In this document: piece after piece, positions 33,513 to 42,804 of the stretch
How positions within the stretch are numbered: the first letter of the stretch is position 1
Layout: every line of letters starts with the position of its first letter
NCBI GenBank assembly: GCA_963817785.1
Contig: CAWFPL010000008.1
Span: 1,116,001 to 1,180,000, forward strand
Direction: 5' to 3'
Origin: JAKALD01 sp963817785
GTDB taxonomy: Bacteria; Pseudomonadota; Gammaproteobacteria; Burkholderiales; SG8-39
Length of the DNA stretch: 64,000 nt
Made by a program: the position numbers and the translations under genes
The notes under the pieces: model-generated
Told to the model about the DNA's origin: nothing
Database searches by the model: none
The model's input: only the letters and a program-made list of their open reading frames with translations

Positions 33513-35180
33513 ATGTCCACCAGGCTTACCGGCCGCAGCGCCTTCTTGCAGCTTCTCGTCGACGAGGGCGTGACCTACCTGTTCGGCAATCCGGGCACCA
33601 CCGAGCTGCCGATCATGGAGGTAGTCCCCGATTTTCCGCAGCTCGAGTACGTGCTCGGCCTGCAGGAGGCGGTGGTGCTCGGCATGGCCGACGGCTACGC
33701 GCGTGCCTCCAACCGGCTCGCCGCCTGCAACGTGCACGTCGCGCCGGGCCTGGGCAACGCCATGGGCGCGCTCTACAACGCGAAGTTCTCCGGCTCGCCG
33801 CTCATCGTCACCGCGGGCCAGCAGGAGCAGGGCCACGGCCTGCGCGAGCCGCTGCTGTACGCGCCGCTGGTGCCGGTCGCGCAGCCGTTCGTCAAATGGG
33901 CGGTCGAGGTGACGCGCGTCGAGGACCTGCCGCTCATCGTGCGGCGCGCGGCCAAGGTCGCGCTCACTCCGCCCACCGGCCCGGTGTTCATCTCGCTGCC
34001 GGGCGACATCCTCGAGCAGGAAGCCGGGCTCGAGCTGGGCCGGCGGACGCGAGTCGACCGCCGCACGCGCCCCTCCGACGAGGCGCTCGAGCAGCTCGCG
34101 GCGCGGCTGCTCGCGGCGCGCAACCCGGTGATCGTCGCCGGACAGGAGCTGGCGGTCCACGACGCCTTCGCCGAGGCCGCCGAGCTCGCCGAGCTGCTCG
34201 GTGCGGCGGTGTTCCAGCAGACCGTGCCCTATTGCGCCCAGTTCCCGAGCGAGCACCGCGCCTGCCTTGGCGCGCTGACGCGCAACCAGAAGGCGGTGCA
34301 CGCGGCGCTCGAGCCATTCGACCTGCTCATCTGCCTCGGTGCGGACCTGCTGCGCATGTCGGTGCACAGTCCGATCGATCCGCTGCCCGCGCACACGGCG
34401 GTGGTGCACATCAGCGAGCGCGACTGGGAGCTCGGCAAGAACCACCCCACCGAGCTCGCGATCCAGGCCAACGTCAGGGAGACGCTGCGCGCGTTGCTGC
34501 CGCTGCTGCACGCGCGGCGCAGCGCCCTGCACGTCGCCGCCGCGGAACAGCGGCTCGCGGCGCTCGCGCCGCGCAACTGGAGCGCGCAGCGCGACGCCGC
34601 GCGCGACGCCGCGCTCGAGGCCGCGGAGGAAAAGCCGATCGACCCGCGCTACCTGATGCTGCGCCTCTCCGAGACGCTGCCCAAGGACGCGGTGGTGGTG
34701 GAGGAAGCGCTCACCTCGGCGAGCTCGCTGCCCGCCTTTCTGCCGCTGCGCGACCCGCAGTGCTTCTACGGCCTGGCAAGCGGCGGCCTGGGCTTCGGCA
34801 TGCCGGGCGCGGTGGGGGTGAGCCTCGCGCTGCCCGGCCGGCCGGTGGCGGCGCTGGTGGGCGACGGAGCCGCGATGTACGGCATCCAGGCGCTGTGGAC
34901 CGCGGCGCACCTGAACCTGCCGATCACCTACGTGATCGCCAACAACCGCAGCTATCGCATCCTCAAGGAGCGCCTGGTGTCGATGCGTAGCAGCGAGCGC
35001 TTCGTCGGCATGGATCTGCGCGACCCGGCGATCAACTTCACCGGGCTGGCGCACGCCATGGGCGTCGCGGCTCGGCGCATCACCGAGCCGCAGGACTTCG
35101 CACCCGCCCTGCGCACCGCGATGGCGAGCGGCGCCCCGCAGCTGCTCGAAGTGATGGTCGCCGACGGCTTCGGCGGCTGA
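33513..35180 (+). CDS. ThDP-dependent decarboxylase, benzoylformate decarboxylase-like
   Basis: 555 residues. The ThDP-activating Glu is in LQEAVVLGMADGYARA (about 51). NVHVAPGLGNAMG holds the His equivalent to the active-site His70 of benzoylformate decarboxylase (MdlC). The diphosphate site is GDGAAMYGIQALW...ANNRSY (about 450-485). GNPGTTELP replaces the family GNPGSNELP, so the catalytic Ser26 position is Thr. Likely a 2-oxoacid decarboxylase, with aromatic substrate by context only. TAAGAT ends 9 nt before the ATG and no ribosome binding site is seen. Confidence 0.88.
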   Translation: MSTRLTGRSAFLQLLVDEGVTYLFGNPGTTELPIMEVVPDFPQLEYVLGLQEAVVLGMADGYARASNRLAACNVHVAPGLGNAMGALYNAKFSGSPLIVTAGQQEQGHGLREPLLYAPLVPVAQPFVKWAVEVTRVEDLPLIVRRAAKVALTPPTGPVFISLPGDILEQEAGLELGRRTRVDRRTRPSDEALEQLAARLLAARNPVIVAGQELAVHDAFAEAAELAELLGAAVFQQTVPYCAQFPSEHRACLGALTRNQKAVHAALEPFDLLICLGADLLRMSVHSPIDPLPAHTAVVHISERDWELGKNHPTELAIQANVRETLRALLPLLHARRSALHVAAAEQRLAALAPRNWSAQRDAARDAALEAAEEKPIDPRYLMLRLSETLPKDAVVVEEALTSASSLPAFLPLRDPQCFYGLASGGLGFGMPGAVGVSLALPGRPVAALVGDGAAMYGIQALWTAAHLNLPITYVIANNRSYRILKERLVSMRSSERFVGMDLRDPAINFTGLAHAMGVAARRITEPQDFAPALRTAMASGAPQLLEVMVADGFGG

Positions 35181-35216
35181 TCCCGTGCCGGCGAAGCCCG
35201 TGCCGGCGCGGCGCGC

Positions 35217-35603
35217 TCAGGGCCTGGCGACGTGCCAGACCTTCTTGAACCCGTCGCCGGTTTTGTCGCCGGGCTTCTTGTCCAGGTGCCAGAAATAGAG
35301 CGGCTTGCCCTTGTACGCCCACTGCATCTTGCCGCCGGCGCGCGTGACGAAGCTGTAGTCGCCCGAGGCGGTGTCGGAGGCGCTGGCCATGAACGGCGGC
35401 CAGTTTTTCGCGCAGGCGGCGACGCACTCGCTCTTGCCCGAATGGGCCTGATCCTTGGCGAAGGTATACAGGGTCATGCCGTTGTCGCCGGTCAGCACGC
35501 CGCCTTTCGCCATGGGCTCGGCGGCATACGAGACGCTGGCCGCCGCGCCGATGCAGAAGACGAGCGCAAGCGAGGGCAGGAGGCGATACTTCGTCAGGCT
35601 CAT
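35217..35603 (-). CDS. Exported COG4315-type repeat protein
   Basis: 128 residues from the ATG at 35603. Signal peptide (about 1-27, ending VSYAAE) then the paired repeat typical of this family: GDNGMTLYTFAKDQAHSGKSECVAACAKNWPPF and GGKMQWAYKGKPLYFWHLDKK. The family is secreted or lipoprotein, and no activity is established. The two Cys in ECVAAC may form a disulfide. It converges with the ThDP decarboxylase gene. Confidence 0.82.
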   Translation of the reverse strand: MSLTKYRLLPSLALVFCIGAAASVSYAAEPMAKGGVLTGDNGMTLYTFAKDQAHSGKSECVAACAKNWPPFMASASDTASGDYSFVTRAGGKMQWAYKGKPLYFWHLDKKPGDKTGDGFKKVWHVARP

Positions 35604-35753
35604 GTCAATCTCCGGGTAGGGGCGGGATGCCAACGGGCAAACACGCGCCGGCGCTGGATCATTCCGCCCGGCCCGTATTTTCCGCATCGCACGCCAACGG
35701 CGCGCGGCGGCAACTTAGGCCGGCCGTGCTTGTCCCAAAGCAATAACAACTCC

Positions 35754-36602
35754 ATGATTCGACCAACCATGACCGCCAGCCCGCTGCCGCACGGTGCGCT
35801 TCCCTGGCACTTGGAAGACATCGATCTGCGTCACGCCGATGCGAAGGCCGTGCGCGACGACGAGCCGTTGCTGCTGTTGCTGGCGGCGTCTTCGTTCGTC
35901 GAGTCGGCCTCGCATCTGTATGCCGGCAACCTGGTCGAGCACTTCGGCGCGGATGCCGAGGTCTCGGCCTGGCTGGCGCAGCACTGGGAGCCCGAAGAGC
36001 TGCAGCACGGGCGCGCGCTGCGCGCATACGTCGCCCGCGTCTGGCCGGATTACGACTGGGAGCGCGCCTACGCGGCGTTCTTTGGCGAGTACAGCGCGCT
36101 GTGCACGCCCGAAGAGCTGCAACCGGTCCGCGGGCTGGAGCTGGTGGCGCGCTGCGTGGTGGAAACCGGGACCGCCACGCTTTATCAGACCATCAGCCGG
36201 CATGCCCGCGACCCGGTGCTGCGCGCGCTCACCAAGCGCATCAGCCGCGACGAGATCGGCCATTACCGGCATTTCTACCGCTATTTCCGCACCTATCAGC
36301 GCACCGAACGCAATTCCCGCCTGCGCGCGCTGCGCACGATCGTGCGCCGCGTGCTCGACGAGCGGGTCGAAGACGCCGAATGCGGGCTGCGGCACGCCAT
36401 CGCCGAACGCTATCGGGAGAGCGCTCCCGACCCTGCGCGGCTGGGTGCCATGACGGTCCGGATCCGGGCCCTCGTGCGCGACGCCTATCCCTACGAGATG
36501 GCCGCCAGGATGCTGCTCAAGCCGCTGGCCCTGCCCGCGCTCCTGGGCGACATCATCCGGCCGCCGCTCATCCTCGCCGCGCGCTGGCTTATCCTCGGCT
36601 GA
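35754..36602 (+). CDS. Ferritin-like di-iron domain protein
   Basis: 282 residues from the ATG at 35754, or 277 from the ATG at 35769. Neither has a clear ribosome binding site. A four-helix ferritin-like pattern carries possible iron ligands: Glu in SFVESASHLY (about 47), E-E-L-Q-H (about 82), Glu in VVETGTATLY (about 137) and D-E-I-G-H (about 163). The spacing is that of acyl-ACP-desaturase or stress ferritin-like proteins. The C-terminus is hydrophobic (MLLKPLALPALLGDIIRPPLILAARWLILG), so membrane contact is likely. The substrate is unknown. Confidence 0.75.
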   Translation: MIRPTMTASPLPHGALPWHLEDIDLRHADAKAVRDDEPLLLLLAASSFVESASHLYAGNLVEHFGADAEVSAWLAQHWEPEELQHGRALRAYVARVWPDYDWERAYAAFFGEYSALCTPEELQPVRGLELVARCVVETGTATLYQTISRHARDPVLRALTKRISRDEIGHYRHFYRYFRTYQRTERNSRLRALRTIVRRVLDERVEDAECGLRHAIAERYRESAPDPARLGAMTVRIRALVRDAYPYEMAARMLLKPLALPALLGDIIRPPLILAARWLILG

Positions 36603-36751
36603 GGCGGCGCGGTCACGGCGCCAGGCCCGGCAGCAGGCTACCGAAAGCAAAGTGAGCGAACCGGACGCTCCGGGCGTTGCCGGAACGGCGGAGATTTGTC
36701 ATAAATAGGCGGAAAATCGCTGCTCGACGGCATGCCAAGAGGACTAGCAAC

Positions 36752-38017
36752 ATGAGCGAGGAACATCTGGAGGCCCTGCGCGCGGGGGGCGGCGACGCCG
36801 TGGCTCCGCCGAAGGAGCGCCCGGCCGCGTCGCGCGACGCGCGCCTGCTGCGCCGGCTGCTCGACGCGCTGGGCAGTCCGCCGGTACGCGTCACGTTGTG
36901 GAACGGCGAAACGATCGCCACGCGGGACCCGGCTCCCGCCACCATCCGGATCCACAGCCGCGCGGCGCTGCTCAAGCTGCTGCTCAATCCGGAGCTGCAT
37001 TTCGGCGAGGCCTACGCCGATGGCACGCTCGAGGTGGAAGGCGACTTGGTGCAGCTCCTCGAGGACGCGTACCACGCCATGCCGCCCGCGCGCTCCTCCG
37101 GGCTGCTGCGCCGCGTGTCGGGCTGGCTGAACGGCGAGCGCCGCAACACCCTCGCCGGCTCGCAGCGCAATATCCACCGCCACTACGATCTCGGCAACGA
37201 CTTCTATCGGCTGTGGCTCGATCGCGACATGCTCTACACCTGCGCGTACTTTCCGACCCCGCAGGCAACGCTCGAGGAGGCGCAGACTGCGAAGCTCGAC
37301 CACGTGTGCCGAAAGATCCGGTTGCGCGCGGGCGAAACGGTTTACGAGGCCGGGTGCGGCTGGGGCGCCTTCGCGCTGCACGCGGCGACGCGCTACGGCG
37401 CCAAGGTCAAGGCATTCAACATTTCCCGCGAGCAGATTGCCTTCGCACGCGAGCGCGCCCGCGCGCTCGGCATTCAGGACCGCGTCGAGTTCGTCGAGGA
37501 CGACTACCGCAACATGTCCGGGCGCTGCGACGCGTTCGTCTCGATCGGCATGCTCGAGCACGTCGGGCGCGAGCACTACCGCGAGCTCGGCGGGATCATC
37601 GACCGCTGCCTTACCAGCGCGGGCCGCGGCCTGATCCACAGCATCGGCCGCGACCGGCCCGAACCGCTCAACGCCTGGATCGGCAAGCGCATCTTCCCGG
37701 GCGCCTATCCTCCGACCCTGCGCGAGATGATGGACATCTTCGAGCCGCTGGGTTTCTCGGTGCTCGACGTCGAGAACCTGCGCCTGCACTACGCACTCAC
37801 GCTGCGACACTGGCTGGCGCGCTACGAGGACGCGCAGGAACGCGTGCGCGCGATGTACAACGAGGCGTTCGTGCGCACCTGGCGGCTGTACCTCGCCGGC
37901 TCGATCGCCGCCTTCAACGCCGGCGCGCTGCAGCTGTTCCAGGTGGTGTTCAACCGCTCGGGGCAGAACGACGTCCCCTGGACGCGCGAGCACCTGTACC
38001 GGCCCGCGGCGCGCTGA
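36752..38017 (+). CDS. cfa: Cyclopropane-fatty-acyl-phospholipid synthase family protein
   Basis: 421 residues from the ATG at 36752. The SAM site is VYEAGCGWGAFALHAA (about 205-220). The family stretches H-Y-D-L-G-N-D-F-Y and LYTCAYF are near 145-170, and the acidic VEDDYRN loop follows. Cfa methylates cis double bonds of membrane phospholipids with SAM, a stationary-phase and stress adaptation. The N-terminal 60 residues are variable and Arg-rich. It follows the ferritin-like gene by 149 bp and converges with livF. Confidence 0.92.
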   Translation: MSEEHLEALRAGGGDAVAPPKERPAASRDARLLRRLLDALGSPPVRVTLWNGETIATRDPAPATIRIHSRAALLKLLLNPELHFGEAYADGTLEVEGDLVQLLEDAYHAMPPARSSGLLRRVSGWLNGERRNTLAGSQRNIHRHYDLGNDFYRLWLDRDMLYTCAYFPTPQATLEEAQTAKLDHVCRKIRLRAGETVYEAGCGWGAFALHAATRYGAKVKAFNISREQIAFARERARALGIQDRVEFVEDDYRNMSGRCDAFVSIGMLEHVGREHYRELGGIIDRCLTSAGRGLIHSIGRDRPEPLNAWIGKRIFPGAYPPTLREMMDIFEPLGFSVLDVENLRLHYALTLRHWLARYEDAQERVRAMYNEAFVRTWRLYLAGSIAAFNAGALQLFQVVFNRSGQNDVPWTREHLYRPAAR

Positions 38018-38030
38018 CGCGCCGCCGAGG

Positions 38031-38753
38031 CTAGTCGACCCCTTCCCAGGTCTCGGCGCTTGCGCCCGCGAGCGCGCGCACGCGCTCCTCGTCTTTCGCG
38101 AACTCGGCCGCCGAGCCCTGGTATACGATGCTGCCGCTGTCCAGCACGTAGGCACGGTCGGCAATCTCGACCGCGGCGCGCACGTTCTGCTCGACCAGCA
38201 GCACCGAGATGCCTTCCTTGCGCATGTCGGCAACGACCCTGAACACGTCCTGCACGATGAGCGGGGCGAGGCCCTGCGAAGGCTCGTCGAGCAGCAGGAT
38301 CTTCGGGTTGAGCAGCAGCGCGCGCGAGATGGCGAGCATTTCCTGCTCGCCGCCGGAGAGCTGGCGACCCTTGTTCGACCTGCGCTCGCGCAGACGCGGA
38401 AACAGCTCGTAGACGCGCGCGATCGTCCAGGGCCCCGGACGCTCCAGCGGCACCTTGAGGTTCTCCTCGACCGTCAGGTTGGCGAAGATGCGCCGGCCCT
38501 CCGGCACGTAGCCGACGCCGAGGGCCGCAATGCGGTAGGGCGGGAAATGCGTCGTGGCGTGGCCGAAAATGCGCACCGCACCTTCGCGCGCGGGGGTGAG
38601 GCCGACCAGGCTGCGCAGGGTCGTGCTCTTGCCCGCGCCGTTGCGCCCGAGCAGCGTGACGATCTCGCCCTCGCGCACCTCGAGGCTGACGCCGTGCAGG
38701 ATGTGGCTCTTGCCGTAGAAGGTATGCAGCGATTCCGCTTCGAGGGCCTTCAT
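38031..38753 (-). CDS. livF: Branched-chain amino acid type ABC importer ATPase LivF
   Basis: 240 residues. Walker A LGRNGAGKST (35-44), signature LSGGEQEM, Walker B ILLLDEPSQGLAP and VEQN in the H-loop region, all typical of LivF. Last gene of a five-gene importer operon. Its ATG overlaps the livG stop. The transported compound may be a branched-chain amino acid, amide, urea or aromatic acid, since the family is broad. Confidence 0.93.
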   Translation of the reverse strand: MKALEAESLHTFYGKSHILHGVSLEVREGEIVTLLGRNGAGKSTTLRSLVGLTPAREGAVRIFGHATTHFPPYRIAALGVGYVPEGRRIFANLTVEENLKVPLERPGPWTIARVYELFPRLRERRSNKGRQLSGGEQEMLAISRALLLNPKILLLDEPSQGLAPLIVQDVFRVVADMRKEGISVLLVEQNVRAAVEIADRAYVLDSGSIVYQGSAAEFAKDEERVRALAGASAETWEGVD

Positions 38754-39502
38754 GCCGCCGCCTTTCCAAGATACGCCGCCTGGACGCGCTCGCTGGCCGC
38801 GATCTCCTTGGGCGTGCCCTCGGCCAGCATGGCGCCCTCGGCAAGCACCATGATGCGGTCGGCCAGGTGGAACACCACGCGCATGTCGTGCTCGATCAGC
38901 ACGATCGTGAGCTTCTGGTCCTTGTGCAGCTTGCGGATGAGCCGGGTGATGTCGTAGGTCTCCTGGTCGCCCATGCCGGCGGTCGGCTCGTCGAGCAGCA
39001 GCAGGCGCGGCTTGAGTGCGAGCGACATCATGATCTCGGTCGCGCGCTGGTCGCCGTGCGCCAGCTCGCCCACCAGGCGGTCGGCCTTCTCGGTCAGCCC
39101 GCCCATGTCCATCAGCTCGGAGACGCGCGCTCGCACCTCCTCGTCGGCGTCGCGCGACAGCCACGGACGCAGCCGGTAACCCGCGGCGACCTCCACCGGG
39201 ATGCGCAGGTTCTCGCGCACCGTCAGCTCCGGGAAGATTTCCGTGATCTGGAAAGTACGCGCCATGCCGCGCCATACGCGCCGTGCCGGCAACAGCTTGG
39301 TGATGTCCTCGCCGTCGAAGACGATGCGGCCCGACGACGGCATCAGGAAGCCGCTGATGAGGTTGAAGAAGGTCGTCTTGCCCGCGCCGTTGGGGCCGAT
39401 CACCGCGCGCAGCTCGCCCTTCTCGACCGTCATCGAGACGTTGTTGACGGCGACCAGGTCGCCAAACCGGCGCGCGGCGTTCTCGACCTGCAGCAAGCTC
39501 AC
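38750..39502 (-). CDS. livG: Branched-chain amino acid type ABC importer ATPase LivG
   Basis: 250 residues from a GTG at 39502 that overlaps the livM stop (GTGA). Walker A is IGPNGAGKTT, Walker B is LLLLDEPTAGMG and the H-loop is IEHD. The signature reads LAHGDQRATEIMM, the usual LivG deviation from LSGGQ. It pairs with LivF on the cytoplasmic side of the LivHM permease. Confidence 0.93.
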   Translation of the reverse strand: MSLLQVENAARRFGDLVAVNNVSMTVEKGELRAVIGPNGAGKTTFFNLISGFLMPSSGRIVFDGEDITKLLPARRVWRGMARTFQITEIFPELTVRENLRIPVEVAAGYRLRPWLSRDADEEVRARVSELMDMGGLTEKADRLVGELAHGDQRATEIMMSLALKPRLLLLDEPTAGMGDQETYDITRLIRKLHKDQKLTIVLIEHDMRVVFHLADRIMVLAEGAMLAEGTPKEIAASERVQAAYLGKAAA

Positions 39503-40500
39503 GACGTGCCCCGCCGCCGGATCATGCCGAGCACGCCGCGCGGAAAGAACAGCACGATCAGCACGAAGAACAGGCCGATGAACGACATCCAGTTCTCGGT
39601 GTGGCTCGAGAGGTAGTCCTGCAGCACGATGAAGATGGCGGTGCCGATGAGCGGCCCCCAGAAATTCCGCATCCCGCCGAGCACCGCCATGATGACGAAA
39701 TTGCCCGACATGTCCCAGCGCAGCGCGCGCGGATCGACGAAGTTGTTCAGCAGCGCATAGAGTGCGCCGGCCACGCTCGCGAACAAGCACGAGATCACCC
39801 ACGACATCCAGATGTGGCGATCGACCGGAATGCCGAGGAAGCGCGCGCGGCGTTCGTTTTCGCGGATCGCCAGCAGCGTGCGGCCGAAGGGCGAGCGCAA
39901 CAGGAACGCCATCACTGCCACGCAGACCGCAAACACCGCCAGCGCCATGTAATAGAAGGCATAGCCGTTGTGCAGGATATCGAGCTTGGCGAAGCCGAAA
40001 TCAATCGGCGGGCGGTACCAGCCGCTCAGCCCGTCGTCGCCGCGGGTGGCGGATCGCCACTGGAAGGCGATGTAATAGAACACCTGTCCGAAGGCGATCG
40101 TGCACATGGCGAAATAGACGCCGCGCAAGCGCGTGATCATCGGGCCGATGACGGCGCCCGCCACGGTGCCGACGACGACGCCGACGAGCATCGCCAGCGG
40201 TGTGCTGGGATAGAGGTAGCGGACGGTCATGGCGGCGCCGTAGGCGCCGAGGCCGAAATACGCCGCGTGGCCGAAGGACAGTACGCCCGTATAGCCGAGC
40301 AGGAAATTGAGCGCCATCGCCGCCAGCGCGAGGACTAGGATACGGCTGCCGAGCTGGACGTAGCCGCCGATCATCGGCAGCCAGAACGGCGCGCTCAGCA
40401 GCAGCAGCCAGACCAGCACGTCGGCCGCATGCCTGTCGAGGCGGAAGCCAGATCCCGGCACGTTCGGTGCCGCGGCCGCGGTCTTGTCGAGTTGATCCAT
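39499..40500 (-). CDS. livM: Branched-chain amino acid type ABC importer permease LivM
   Basis: 333 residues with about nine to ten membrane helices beginning near residue 28. LivM signatures YTGVLSFGHAAYFGLGAYGAA (about 68-88) and TLLAIRENERRARFLGI (about 215) are present. The ATG overlaps the livH stop by one base (TGATG). Forms the membrane channel with LivH. Confidence 0.94.
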   Translation of the reverse strand: MDQLDKTAAAAPNVPGSGFRLDRHAADVLVWLLLLSAPFWLPMIGGYVQLGSRILVLALAAMALNFLLGYTGVLSFGHAAYFGLGAYGAAMTVRYLYPSTPLAMLVGVVVGTVAGAVIGPMITRLRGVYFAMCTIAFGQVFYYIAFQWRSATRGDDGLSGWYRPPIDFGFAKLDILHNGYAFYYMALAVFAVCVAVMAFLLRSPFGRTLLAIRENERRARFLGIPVDRHIWMSWVISCLFASVAGALYALLNNFVDPRALRWDMSGNFVIMAVLGGMRNFWGPLIGTAIFIVLQDYLSSHTENWMSFIGLFFVLIVLFFPRGVLGMIRRRGTS

Positions 40501-41366
40501 CAGAAACGTCCTTCTTCGCCGAAAAGGCCACGCGGCCGCACCAGCAGCACCAGGGCCATCATCACGTACATCACCGCCTCGCTCGCCGAAGGGAAAAATA
40601 CCGTGGTCATGCCGGTCGCCACGCCGATCAGCAGGCCACCCAGGAGCGTGCCCGGCAGGCTGCCGAGGCCGCCGACGATGATGGCGATGAAGCTCGGCAT
40701 GATCAGCGACTCGCCGATCGTCGGCTGCAGGCCCAGCATGCCGACGGCGAGCACGCCGGCGAGGCCGGCGAGATAGATGCCGAGGCCGAAATTGAGATTG
40801 CGCAGCACGCGCACGTTGACCCCGAGCACCGACACGGTCTCGAGATCCAGGGTGCCGGCGCGGATGCGCAGGCCGAGGCGCGTGTGGTTCAGGATCAAGA
40901 ACAACGCCCCGACCGCCAGCGCGACCAGGACCATCATGAAGACGCGGTAGCCGGTGAGGAAGAAGAACTCGGTGCTCAGCGGCGAGCTGAGCCAGCTCGG
41001 AATCTGATACGGCAGGCTCTGCGCGCCCCAGATGTAGCGCGTGCCGTCCTCGAGTATGAAGGCGAGGCCGAAAGTCAGCAGCAGGCTGTAGAGCGGATCG
41101 CGGCCATAGAGCCGGCGGATGAGGACGCGCTCGACGAGCAGTCCGATCGCCGCCGTCAGCAACGGCGACAGCAGCAGCGCGCCCCAGAAGCCGACGTAGG
41201 GAATGAGCGTATAGGCGAGATAGCCGCCGAGAGCGAGGAAGCCGCCATGGGCGAAGTTGATCACACCCGACAGGTTGAGAATCAGTGACAGGCCGAGCGC
41301 CATGAGCGCGTAGAACGCGCCGATGATGAGCCCGTTGAAGACGTTGAACAGCAGCAGCTGGCTCAT
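40500..41366 (-). CDS. livH: Branched-chain amino acid type ABC importer permease LivH
   Basis: 288 residues with about eight membrane helices. The family start MSQLLLFNVFNGLIIGAFYALMALGLSLI and the FAHGGFLALGGYLA segment are clear. It follows the substrate-binding protein gene after 166 bp containing two hairpins, which may reduce read-through so that the binding protein is made in excess. Confidence 0.94.
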   Translation of the reverse strand: MSQLLLFNVFNGLIIGAFYALMALGLSLILNLSGVINFAHGGFLALGGYLAYTLIPYVGFWGALLLSPLLTAAIGLLVERVLIRRLYGRDPLYSLLLTFGLAFILEDGTRYIWGAQSLPYQIPSWLSSPLSTEFFFLTGYRVFMMVLVALAVGALFLILNHTRLGLRIRAGTLDLETVSVLGVNVRVLRNLNFGLGIYLAGLAGVLAVGMLGLQPTIGESLIMPSFIAIIVGGLGSLPGTLLGGLLIGVATGMTTVFFPSASEAVMYVMMALVLLVRPRGLFGEEGRF

Positions 41367-41412
41367 GTGCCAATGACAATCACGAAATTTCCGTCCATGC
41401 CCCGGACACGAG

Positions 41413-41444
41413 AAGGCCCGCCCAAGCGGCGGGCGAGGCCTTTT
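41413..41444. terminator. Hairpin between the binding-protein gene and livH
   Basis: Stem AAGGCC-CGCCC / GGGCG-(A)-GGCCTT with TTTT on the plus-strand side. On the minus strand, the operon direction, the trailing U-run is weak. It may act as a partial terminator or as an RNA-stabilising structure between the two cistrons. Confidence 0.5.
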
Positions 41445-41491
41445 GGGGACCTACGAACGATACCGCGAAAAATCCCCCGGGGGAAAACAAA

Positions 41492-41519
41492 CCGGGCGCC
41501 GCGACTACGCGACGCCCGG
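41492..41519 (-). terminator. Stem-loop just after the binding-protein stop
   Basis: CCGGGCG / CGCCCGG arms flank a 14-nt loop, starting 13 nt after the stop of the substrate-binding protein. No U-run follows. It may protect the 3' end of the upstream message from decay, as intercistronic hairpins in other binding-protein operons do. Confidence 0.4.
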
Positions 41520-41532
41520 CGCTCGTTCCGAC

Positions 41533-42804
41533 TTATGCCGGCCACACCATCTTGCAGCCGGTCTGGTCCACCGGCAGGGCGGCGTCCACACCCTTCACCA
41601 GCTTGGTGACCTGGAACAGATCCTCCGGATCTCCGCCCTTCGGCGCCGGCCGCGCATGGCCGACGAACAGGGTCGGCATCAGCTGGTTGTCGCCCTTGCG
41701 ATAGAAGGGATTGTTGGGCATCAGCGCGATTTCGGGCGGCAGCACCATGCCCTCCATCGCCTTGGCCATCTTGAGCGAGTCGAACGACTTGGCCTTCTCC
41801 GCGGCGAGCCTGCAGCTCCAGGTCGCGGCATAGCCGAACCAGGTGCGCGCCGTCGGCACCTTGCCGCCGCTGCGCTTGCGCACGTCGGCGACGAACTTTT
41901 CGACATGCGGCACGCCGGGCTGCTTGAAGTACCACTCGAAGCACCAGTCGCCGATCAACGCGTTGGACGGCAGGCCGAGGAGCACTTCGAGCTCCTGCTG
42001 CGCGCCGGCGATGTGGGTCTTCTTGTCCAGGCCGAACTGCACGATCTGCTTGAGGCAGTTGGTCATGTCGTCGCCCGCAAGCAGGAGAATGATCGCGTCC
42101 GGCTTGGTCGATTCCGCCTTGATCAAATTGGCCGAGAAATCGGTGGTGCCGAGCGGCGTGAAATCGGCGCCGAGCTTGGTGCCGTGGGCCGCGTCAAGGC
42201 TGGCCTCGAAGCCCGCCTGCAGGCCGTGACCGAAGGCGTAGTCGGTGGTGATGAAGTACCACTTCTTGCCGTAGGATTTGAGCAGCAGCTCGGAGACCGA
42301 GTTGGTCTCCATGCGCGTCGTGTTGCAGACGCGGAACACGTTCCAGTGGCATTGCGTGCCGGTGACGGAGTCGATGTGGCCCCCGGGAACGATCTGGAAC
42401 ACCTTCTTCTCGTAGCTGACGTTGGCGATCGCCTGCGCCAGCGCCGAGTTGATGTTGCCGAGCAGGAAGGTGACCTTGTCGCGGTCGATCAGCTTGTTGG
42501 CCTTCTGCACCGCGACCGAGGCGTCGCCGCTGGTCGAGTCCTCGACCAGGAGCTCGACCTTGCGGCCGAGGATGCCGCCCTTGGCGTTGATCTCGTCGAC
42601 CGCGAGCTGGCAGCCGATGAGCTCGTTCTTGCCGAGCGCGGCGAAGGTGCCGGTGAGCGGGTTGTCGAGGCCGATCTTGACCGGCTCCTCGCCGCGCGCC
42701 TTGATGATGAAGGGACCGGCGAGCTGCAACGCGCCGAGGGCGGTCGCGGCCTTGAGCACTCCGCGGCGGCTGACTTTCTTGTCTGCTAAGGTTTGATCTG
42801 TCAT
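41533..42804 (-). CDS. ABC importer substrate-binding protein (LivJ/LivK-like)
   Basis: 423 residues from the ATG at 42804, chosen because AGAGGG lies 8 nt upstream. The ATG at 42810 would be too close to it. The twin-arginine signal (VSRRGVLKAATALGALQLAG, about 11-30) indicates Tat export, common for this family. The mature part is a type I periplasmic binding fold, with G-L-D-N-P-L-T-G-T-F near the start and VELLVEDSTSGDASVAVQK. It is first in the operon with livHMGF. The ligand is unknown. Confidence 0.92.
   Translation of the reverse strand: MTDQTLADKKVSRRGVLKAATALGALQLAGPFIIKARGEEPVKIGLDNPLTGTFAALGKNELIGCQLAVDEINAKGGILGRKVELLVEDSTSGDASVAVQKANKLIDRDKVTFLLGNINSALAQAIANVSYEKKVFQIVPGGHIDSVTGTQCHWNVFRVCNTTRMETNSVSELLLKSYGKKWYFITTDYAFGHGLQAGFEASLDAAHGTKLGADFTPLGTTDFSANLIKAESTKPDAIILLLAGDDMTNCLKQIVQFGLDKKTHIAGAQQELEVLLGLPSNALIGDWCFEWYFKQPGVPHVEKFVADVRKRSGGKVPTARTWFGYAATWSCRLAAEKAKSFDSLKMAKAMEGMVLPPEIALMPNNPFYRKGDNQLMPTLFVGHARPAPKGGDPEDLFQVTKLVKGVDAALPVDQTGCKMVWPA

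Noticed and set aside
33354..35054. Upstream extension of the dioxygenase frame across the ThDP decarboxylase gene
   Set aside because: The frame is open for 567 further codons only because of GC bias. The ATG at 33353 has a strong ribosome binding site and matches the family N-terminus.
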